DNA of 64,000 nucleotides from Lepidodermella squamata. Lineage: Eukaryota > Gastrotricha. Positions 57,601 through 64,000 of the stretch are shown piece by piece. The stretch's first letter is position 1. Each line of letters begins with the position of its first letter. The translations under genes were made by a program, and so were the position numbers. Below the pieces are notes generated by a model that saw only the letters and a list, made by a program, of their open reading frames with translations, searched no databases and was not told where the DNA came from. The stretch spans positions 3,286,001 through 3,350,000 of the forward strand of contig JBLDXI010000054.1 of the NCBI GenBank assembly GCA_047495785.1, in the 5' to 3' direction.

Positions 57601-60600
57601 TTTTCAACTGCATTTGGCAATGACGCAGCAATCATCAATAAGGTGGAAAAAGCCGAGATAGCTGCTGAAGTTACTACTACGCTAGAACCAGTAACCGGGG
57701 ACGAAACAGTAACGACAACTGAAGCTGCGGCAACCGAGCCTGTCACAGATGAAGCTACTACCTCCACCGAGCCAGCGACGGGAGAACCTGTCACAGATGA
57801 AGCTACTACCACCGTCGAGCCAGCGACTGGAGAACCTGTCTCTGATGAAGCTACTACCACCGTCGAGCCAGCGACGGGAGAACCTGTCACTGATGAAGCT
57901 ACTACCACCACCGAGCCAGCGACTGGAGAACCTGTCACAGATGAAGCTACTACCACCACCGAGCCAGCGACTGGAGAACCTGTCACTGATGAAGCTACTA
58001 CCACGGTCGAGCCAGCGACTGGAGAACCTGTCACAGATGAAGCTACTACCACGGTCGAGCCAGCGACTGGAGAACCTGTCACAGATGAAGCTACTACCAC
58101 CACCGAGCCAGCGACATCAGAACCTGTCACAGATGAAGCTACTACCACCGTCGAGCCAGCGACTGGAGAACCTGTCACAGATGAAGCTACTACCACGGTC
58201 GAGCCAGCGACATCAGAACCTGTCACAGATGAAGCTACTACCACCGTCGAGCCAGCGACTGGAGAACCTGTCACTGATGAAGCTACTACCACCACCGAGC
58301 CAGCGACTGGAGAACCTGTCACTGATGAAGCTACTACCACCGTCGAGCCAGCGACGGGAGAACCTGTCACTGATGAAGCTACTACCACGGTCGAGCCAGC
58401 GACGGGAGAACCTGTCACAGATGAAGCTACTAGCACCGTCGAGCCAGCGACGGGAGAACCTGTCACTGATGAAGCTACTACCACGGTCGAGCCAGCGACT
58501 GGAGAACCTGTCACAGATGAAGCTACTACCACCACCGAGCCAGCGACATCAGAACCTGTCACAGATGAAGCTACTACCACCGTCGAGCCAGCGACTGGAG
58601 AACCTGTCACAGATGAAGCTACTACCACGGTCGAGCCAGCGACATCAGAACCTGTCACAGATGAAGCTACTACCACCGTCGAGCCAGCGACTGGAGAACC
58701 TGTCACAGATGAAGCTACTACCACCGTCGAGCCAGCGACGGGAGAACCTGTCACTGATGAAGCTACTACCACGGTCGAGCCAGCGACTGGAGAACCTGGC
58801 ACAGATGAAGCTACTACCACCACCGAGCCAGCGACATCAGAACCTGTCACAGATGAAGCTACTACCACCGTCGAGCCAGCGACTGGAGAACCTGTCACAG
58901 ATGAAGCTACTACCACGGTCGAGCCAGCGACGGGAGAACCTGTCACAGATGAAGCTACTAGCACCGTCGAGCCAGCGACGGGAGAACCTGTCACTGATGA
59001 AGCTACTACCACGGTCGAGCCAGCGACTGGAGAACCTGTCACAGATGAAGCTACTAGCACCGTCGAGCCAGCGACGGGAGAACCTGTCACAGATGAAGCT
59101 ACTACCACCACCGAGCCAGCGACATCAGAACCTGTCACAGATGAAGCTACTACCACCGTCGAGCCAGCGACTGGAGAACCTGTCACAGATGAAGCTACTA
59201 GCACCGTCGAGCCAGCGACTGGAGAACCTGTCACAGATGAAGCTACTACCACCACCGAGCCAGCGACTGGAGAACCTGTCACAGATGAAGCTACTACCAC
59301 CACCGAGCCAGCGACATCAGAACCTGTCACAGATGAAGCTACTACCACCACCGAGCCAGCGACTGGAGAACCTGTCACAGATGAAGCTACTACCACCACC
59401 GAGCCAGCGACATCAGAACCTGTCACAGATGAAGCTACTACCACGGTCGAGCCAGCGACTGGAGATCCTGTCACAGATGAAGCTACTACCACCACCGAGC
59501 CAGCGACTGGAGAACCTGTCACAGATGAAGCTACTACCACCACCGAGCCAGCGACATCAGAACCTGTCACAGATGAAGCTACTACCACGGTCGAGCCAGC
59601 GACTGGAGAACCTGTCACAGATGAAGCTACTACCACCACCGAGCCAGCGACATCAGAACCTGTCACAGATGAAGCTACTACCACCGTCGAGCCAGCGACT
59701 GGAGAACCTGTCACAGATGAAGCTACTACCACCACCGAGCCAGCGACTGGAGAACCTGTCACAGATGAAGCTACTACCACCGTCGAGCCAGCGACGGGAG
59801 AACCTGTCACAGATGAAGCTACTACCACCGTCGAGCCAGCGACTGGAGAACCTGTCACAGATGAAGCTACTACCACCACCGAGCCAGCGACATCAGAACC
59901 TGTCACTGATGAAGCTACTACCACCACCGAGCCAGCGACATCAGAACCTGTCACAGATGAAGCTACTACCACCACCGAGCCAGCGACATCAGAACCTGTC
60001 ACAGATGAAGCTACTACCACCACCGAGCCAGCGACTGGAGAACCTGTCACAGATGAAGCTACTACCACCACCGAGCCAGCGACATCAGAACCTGTCACAG
60101 ATGAAGCTACTACCACCACCGAGCCAGCGACGGGAGAACCTGTCACAGATGAAGCTACTACCACCACCGAGCCAGCGACTGGAGAACCTGTCACAGATGA
60201 AGCTACTACCACGGTCGAGCCAGCGACATCAGAACCTGTCACAGATGAAGCTACTACCACCGTCGAGCCAGCGACTGGAGAACCTGTCACAGATGAAGCT
60301 ACTACCACCGTCGAGCCAGCGACGGGAGACCCTGTCACTGATGAAGCTACTACCACGGTCGAGCCAGCGACTGGAGAACCTGGCACAGATGAAGCTACTA
60401 CCACCACCGAGCCAGCGACATCAGAACCTGTCACAGATGAAGCTACTACCACCGTCGAGCCAGCGACTGGAGAACCTGTCACAGATGAAGCTACTACCAC
60501 GGTCGAGCCAGCGACGGGAGAACCTGTCACAGATGAAGCTACTAGCACCGTCGAGCCAGCGACGGGAGAACCTGTCACTGATGAAGCTACTACCACGGTC

Positions 60601-63145
60601 GAGCCAGCGACTGGAGAACCTGTCACAGATGAAGCTACTAGCACCGTCGAGCCAGCGACGGGAGAACCTGTCACAGATGAAGCTACTACCACCACCGAGC
60701 CAGCGACATCAGAACCTGTCACAGATGAAGCTACTACCACCGTCGAGCCAGCGACTGGAGAACCTGTCACAGATGAAGCTACTAGCACCGTCGAGCCAGC
60801 GACTGGAGAACCTGTCACAGATGAAGCTACTACCACCACCGAGCCAGCGACTGGAGAACCTGTCACAGATGAAGCTACTACCACCACCGAGCCAGCGACA
60901 TCAGAACCTGTCACAGATGAAGCTACTACCACCACCGAGCCAGCGACTGGAGAACCTGTCACAGATGAAGCTACTACCACCACCGAGCCAGCGACTGGAG
61001 AACCTGTCACAGATGAAGCTACTACCACCACCGAGCCAGCGACTGGAGAACCTGTCACTGATGAAGCTACTAGCACCGTCGAGCCAGCGACGGGAGAACC
61101 TGTCACAGATGAAGCTACTACCACGGTCGAGCCAGCGACTGGCGAACCTGTCACAGATGAAGCTACTACCACGGTCGAGCCAGCGACGGGAGAACCTGTC
61201 ACAGATGAAGCTACTAGCACCGTCGAGCCAGCGACGGGAGAACCTGTCACAGATGAAGCTACTACCACCGTCGAGCCAGCGACTGGAGAACCTGTCACAG
61301 ATGAAGCTACTACCACCACCGAGCCAGCGACATCAGAACCTGTCACTGATGAAGCTACTACCACGGTCGAGCCAGCGACTGGAGAACCTGTCACAGATGA
61401 AGCTACTACCACGGTCGAGCCAGCGACGGGAGAACCTGTCACAGATGAAGCTACTACCACCGTCGAGCCAGCGACTGGAGAACCTGTCACAGATGAAGCT
61501 ACTACCACCGTCGAGCCAGCGACTGGAGAACCTGTCACAGATGAAGCTACTAGCACCGTCGAGCCAGCGACGGGAGAACCTGTCACAGATGAAGCTACTA
61601 CCACCACCGAGCCAGCGACATCAGAACCTGTCACAGATGAAGCTACTACCACCACCGAGCCAGCGACATCAGAACCTGTCACAGATGAAGCTACTACCAC
61701 CACCGAGCCAGCGACTGGAGAACCTGTCACAGATGAAGCTACTACCACCACCGAGCCAGCGACATCAGAACCTGTCACAGATGAAGCTACTACCACCACC
61801 GAGCCTACGACTGGAGAACCTGTCACAGATGAAGCTACTACCTCCACCGAGCCAGCGACATCAGAACCTGTCACTGATGAAGCTACTACCACCACCGAGC
61901 CAGCGACTGGAGAACCTGTCACAGATGAAGCTACTATCACCACCGAGCCAGCGACTGGAGAACCTGTCACAGATGAAGCTACTACCACCTCCGAGCCAGC
62001 GACATCAGAACCTGTCACAGATGAAGCTACTACCACCGTCGAGCCTACGACTGGAGAACCTGTCACAGATGAAGCTACTACCTCCACCGAGCCAGCGACA
62101 TCAGAACCTGTCACTGATGAAGCTACTACCACCACCGAGCCAGCGACTGGAGAACCTGTCACAGATGAAGCTACTACCACGGTCGAGCCAGCGACATCAG
62201 AACCTGTCACAGATGAAGCTACTACCACCGTCGAGCCAGCGACTGGAGAACCTGTCACAGATGAAGCTACTACCACGGTCGAGCCAGCGACGGGAGAACC
62301 TGTCACAGATGAAGCTACTACCACCACCGAGCCAGCGACATCAGAACCTGTCACAGATGAAGCTACTACCACCGTCGAGCCAGCGACTGGAGAACCTGTC
62401 ACAGATGAAGCTACTACCACCACCGAGCCAGCGACTGGAGAACCTGTCACAGATGAAGCTACTACCACGGTCGAGCCAGCGACTGGAGAACCTGTCACAG
62501 ATGAAGCTACTACCACCACCGAGCCAGCGACATCAGAACCTGTCACTGATGAAGCTACTACCACCACCGAGCCAGCGACTGGAGAACCAGTCACTGATGA
62601 AGCTACTACCACCGTCGAGCCAGCGACTGGAGAACCTGTCACAGATGAAGCTACTACCACCGTCGAGCCAGCGACGGGAGAACCTGTCACAGATGAAGCT
62701 ACTACCACCACCGAGCCAGCGACTGGAGAACCTGTCACTGATGAAGCTACTACCACCACCGAGCCAGCGACTGGAGAACCAGTCACTGATGAAGCTACTA
62801 CCACCGTCGAGCCAGCGACTGGAGAACCTGTCACAGATGAAGCTACTACCACCGTCGAGCCAGCGACGGGAGAACCTGTCACAGATGAAGCTACTACCAC
62901 CGTCGAGCCAGCGACGGGAGAACCAGTCACAGATGAAGCTACTACCACCACCGAGCCAGCGACTGGAGAACCTGTCACTGATGAAGCTACTAGCACCGTC
63001 GAGCCAGCGACTGGAGAACCTGTCACTGATGAAGCTACTACCACCGTCGAGCCAGCGACATCAGAACCAGCAACGACAACTGAAGCTGCGACAACGGAGC
63101 CTACAACTGCTGGCTCAACGACATCTCTCCCGAAAGTTGCATTAC
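45668..63145 (+). CDS. giant SEA-domain mucin-like protein (right edge cut)
   Basis: Secreted or membrane-bound giant mucin-like glycoprotein, more than 5,145 codons. Exons 45668-45734, 45791-53611, 55150-55274, 55335-55396, 55452-56899, 57125-57249, 57309-57370 and 57420-63145; all phases fit, and the last exon ends in phase 1 at a GTTAGT donor, matching the phase entering each SEA-like module, so a further exon beyond the window is expected. Signal peptide MDLKVTKKLALSLSLLALYN; furin-type RVRR at about residues 93-96; then about 190 13-aa repeats, SEA-like module 1 (ASLEASQVIV, then VFQKQIEEIYKIAELTTTA, SGIVADYVTSVVNY), a PVTDE-type repeat block, SEA-like module 2, then about 110 16-aa repeats. 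Only the N terminus and the two modules have non-repetitive sequence. The 3' end, expected to hold a membrane span as in the smaller paralogue, is outside the window. Confidence 0.88.
46051..53574 (+). repeat. 39-bp coding minisatellite (13-aa units)
   Basis: About 190 head-to-tail units of two alternating types, EAVTEAETEAPTT and EAVTEPVTEAPTT (with a PVTDAPTT variant). Thr and Pro are abundant, so it is O-glycosylation-ready, and Glu makes it highly acidic. Unit types are also marked by synonymous codon choices, which reveal longer higher-order periods. Confidence 0.95.
49020..51366 (+). repeat. 1,092-bp higher-order tandem duplication
   Basis: Positions 49020-50111 and 50112-51203 are near-identical over 28 units of 39 bp, followed by a partial third copy to about 51366. 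Markers: GAGGCGGTTACT at 49609 and 50701, and the shared TCGACAACGGAAGCTGTT variant. One difference seen by eye is GAGGCC at 49309 against GATGCC at 50401 (Glu to Asp). Confidence 0.85.
53612..55149. other. 1.5-kb intron of the giant mucin with a fold-back element
   Basis: Bounded by GTAAGT (53612) and CTTCAG (55149). Contains the long inverted repeat described separately and, near 55020, a short direct duplication of ACGTATACAGT. No exon recognised inside. Confidence 0.7.
54061..54636. mobile_element. fold-back / MITE-like element with ~120-bp inverted arms
   Basis: Left arm about 54061-54181 and right arm about 54514-54636 are reverse complements with some mismatches. The best block reads GATTGGGATAAAATTTGAGA then ATGACGAAAATGCTTCTTGC on the left and the same on the complement of the right. 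The 330-bp centre has no ORF. Target-site duplication not determined. Family unknown. Confidence 0.7.
55700..56860 (+). repeat. coding repeats of the middle block
   Basis: Units built on TTEAVTEPVTEPVTDE (16 aa) with shorter forms TTEAVTEPVTEE and variants DPDTEE. They lie between the two SEA-like modules and share the TEAV/PVT vocabulary of the first block. Confidence 0.9.
57720..63075 (+). repeat. 48-bp coding minisatellite (16-aa units)
   Basis: About 110 units of ATTTVEPATGEPVTDE, with T/V, S/T and GE/SE alternatives. A longer period of 1,584 bp (33 units) is visible: the rare EPGTDE variant occurs at about 58,799 and again at 60,383, and the unit order after each is the same for hundreds of bases. 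Confidence 0.95.
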
Positions 63146-64000
63146 GTTAGTTCTCTTTTTCTTTTTCACGTGCCGCACTTAGTGATCGACTCAGCTCACC
63201 TGAATATTTGCTTTTTAATCGTATGCCTACCGTACTGCCCGGAACAACAACCATGACATTTGTTTTTTTCAAACGTTGATGAACCCCTGACATTTAAAAG
63301 GGACTGACATTAATTTCGGGCCTGACATTTATTTATTCGAACCAACTAGTAACTTGCCCAAGTACCAAAATTGCATACATTTTCCTGGGATTCTACGTAT
63401 TTTGACCCAAAAAATTGGCCCCTTACCTTTCTATGGGCCATGAGTAGAAATTATTTCCATTCAGAATGGCTATAATGATCTCATTAGTGATTTTCAGTAC
63501 TGTCCCCGCCGTTGACCTGACATTTATTTCGGGCCTGACATTTATTTTTTCGAACGACCTCTAACCTCTGACATTTATTTGAGGCTGCCATTTATTCTAG
63601 GCTGACATTATTCTCGGGCAGTACGGTATTTTTAGAACCTCAAGTCTTTCGCAATCTCTCATTTTCCTTCCCGATCTTTTTCGGTGTGTTATTTCGGCCT
63701 ATTCAATCAAAGGCTTGAATATTTTAAGAAAAATGTTGAGCCCAGAACCTTTGTCGCGTTTGTAAAATTGATAAGCCATATTCTCTGATCTTTTTGGACT
63801 ACCGCGACGCACACTCTTTAACAAAAAGTTCATTGACCGACGTATCGGTTAATTGTTTAATCACAACCTCTTTCAGGGCATAAGCATAATTAACTTAATT
63901 TGGAATGTTGCAGAAAATTATTGAAGCTAAGCACTAAACTGATTGATTCTCCAATGCCGTGGAAACGATTGTGCCTAAGCAACTGAAACTACCACCAATC
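63146..64000. other. intron start and MITE at the right edge
   Basis: Begins with the probable donor GTTAGT of the giant gene and contains the TA-flanked element at 63230-63626. I see no SEA-type exon in the remaining sequence, so the next exon should lie beyond the window, unless the in-frame stop that reads through the donor (TAG at 63148-63150) is used. Confidence 0.5.
63230..63626. mobile_element. 397-bp TA-flanked MITE with internal short repeats
   Basis: Terminal inverted repeats CCGTACTGCCCG (63230-63241) and CGGGCAGTACGG (63615-63626), flanked on both sides by TA (63228-63229, 63627-63628), as in Tc1/mariner-type insertions. The inside carries about seven or eight copies of CTGACATTTATTT-like sequence followed by CGGGC, GAGGC or TCGAAC. 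No transposase ORF, so non-autonomous. Confidence 0.75.

Noticed and set aside
57513-63256. Alternative-frame and antisense ORFs (about 1,840 aa) over the 48-bp repeat
   Set aside because: Same cause: a repeat unit divisible by three. Only the frame continuous with the SEA-like module at 57420 fits the splice phases.

Overview
The window is nuclear DNA of an invertebrate animal with a compact genome. Genes lie on both strands, many introns are only about 48-120 nt, GT...AG splice sites carry T-rich acceptors, and AATAAA signals follow most genes. The gene content is animal: BRCA2 with BRC repeats, tuberin (TSC2), a RhoA-type GTPase, sterol O-acyltransferase, mitochondrial IBA57, CDPF1, a Frizzled-type cysteine-rich receptor and SEA-domain mucins. 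I cannot assign a phylum from sequence alone; compact-genome ecdysozoans or spiralians are possible.

Layout. 1-5.6 kb: the 3' part of an intact, intron-bearing Helitron Rep/PIF1-helicase gene cut by the left edge, followed in the same direction by a small RPA70-like ssDNA-binding protein gene, probably the element's accessory gene. 7.7-11.5 kb: a Rho1 gene whose single P-loop exon is followed by two complete C-terminal cassettes, implying two alternatively spliced Rho proteins. 13.2-15.4 kb: a small unknown membrane protein gene converging on IBA57 (minus). 16.2-21.5 kb: a 1,439-aa BRCA2, divergent from IBA57. 21.8-24.5 kb (minus): a receptor with a signal peptide, a 10-cysteine Frizzled domain, one membrane span and a long disordered tail. 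27.7-30.8 kb (minus): an unknown charged helical protein and CDPF1. 31.8-39 kb: SOAT and TSC2, packed head to tail with about 70 bp between the SOAT poly(A) signal and the TSC2 start codon.

39.5-64 kb is a cluster of two related mucin-like genes. The first (811 aa) is complete: signal peptide, Thr/Pro/Glu/Ala repeats, SEA-like module, membrane span, cytoplasmic tail. The second is more than 5,145 codons long and runs off the right edge. It has a signal peptide, a furin-type site, about 190 units of a 13-aa repeat, a SEA-like module, a second repeat block, another SEA-like module, then about 110 units of a 16-aa repeat. The SEA-like modules in both genes share the same exon lengths (125 and 62 nt) and intron phases, so they are paralogous. 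Recent 1,092-bp and 1,584-bp higher-order duplications lie inside the repeat exons. Two non-coding transposon-like elements, a fold-back element and a TA-flanked MITE, lie in or next to introns of the giant gene.

Most genes here do not form a pathway. BRCA2 (recombination), TSC2 (restraint of TORC1 through Rheb), SOAT (sterol storage) and IBA57 (mitochondrial Fe-S assembly) are housekeeping neighbours. The parts most worth follow-up are the Rho alternative cassette, the single-pass Frizzled-CRD receptor, the SEA-mucin cluster and the Helitron/RPA pair. All splice models were made by eye from phase, splice-site and homology agreement.
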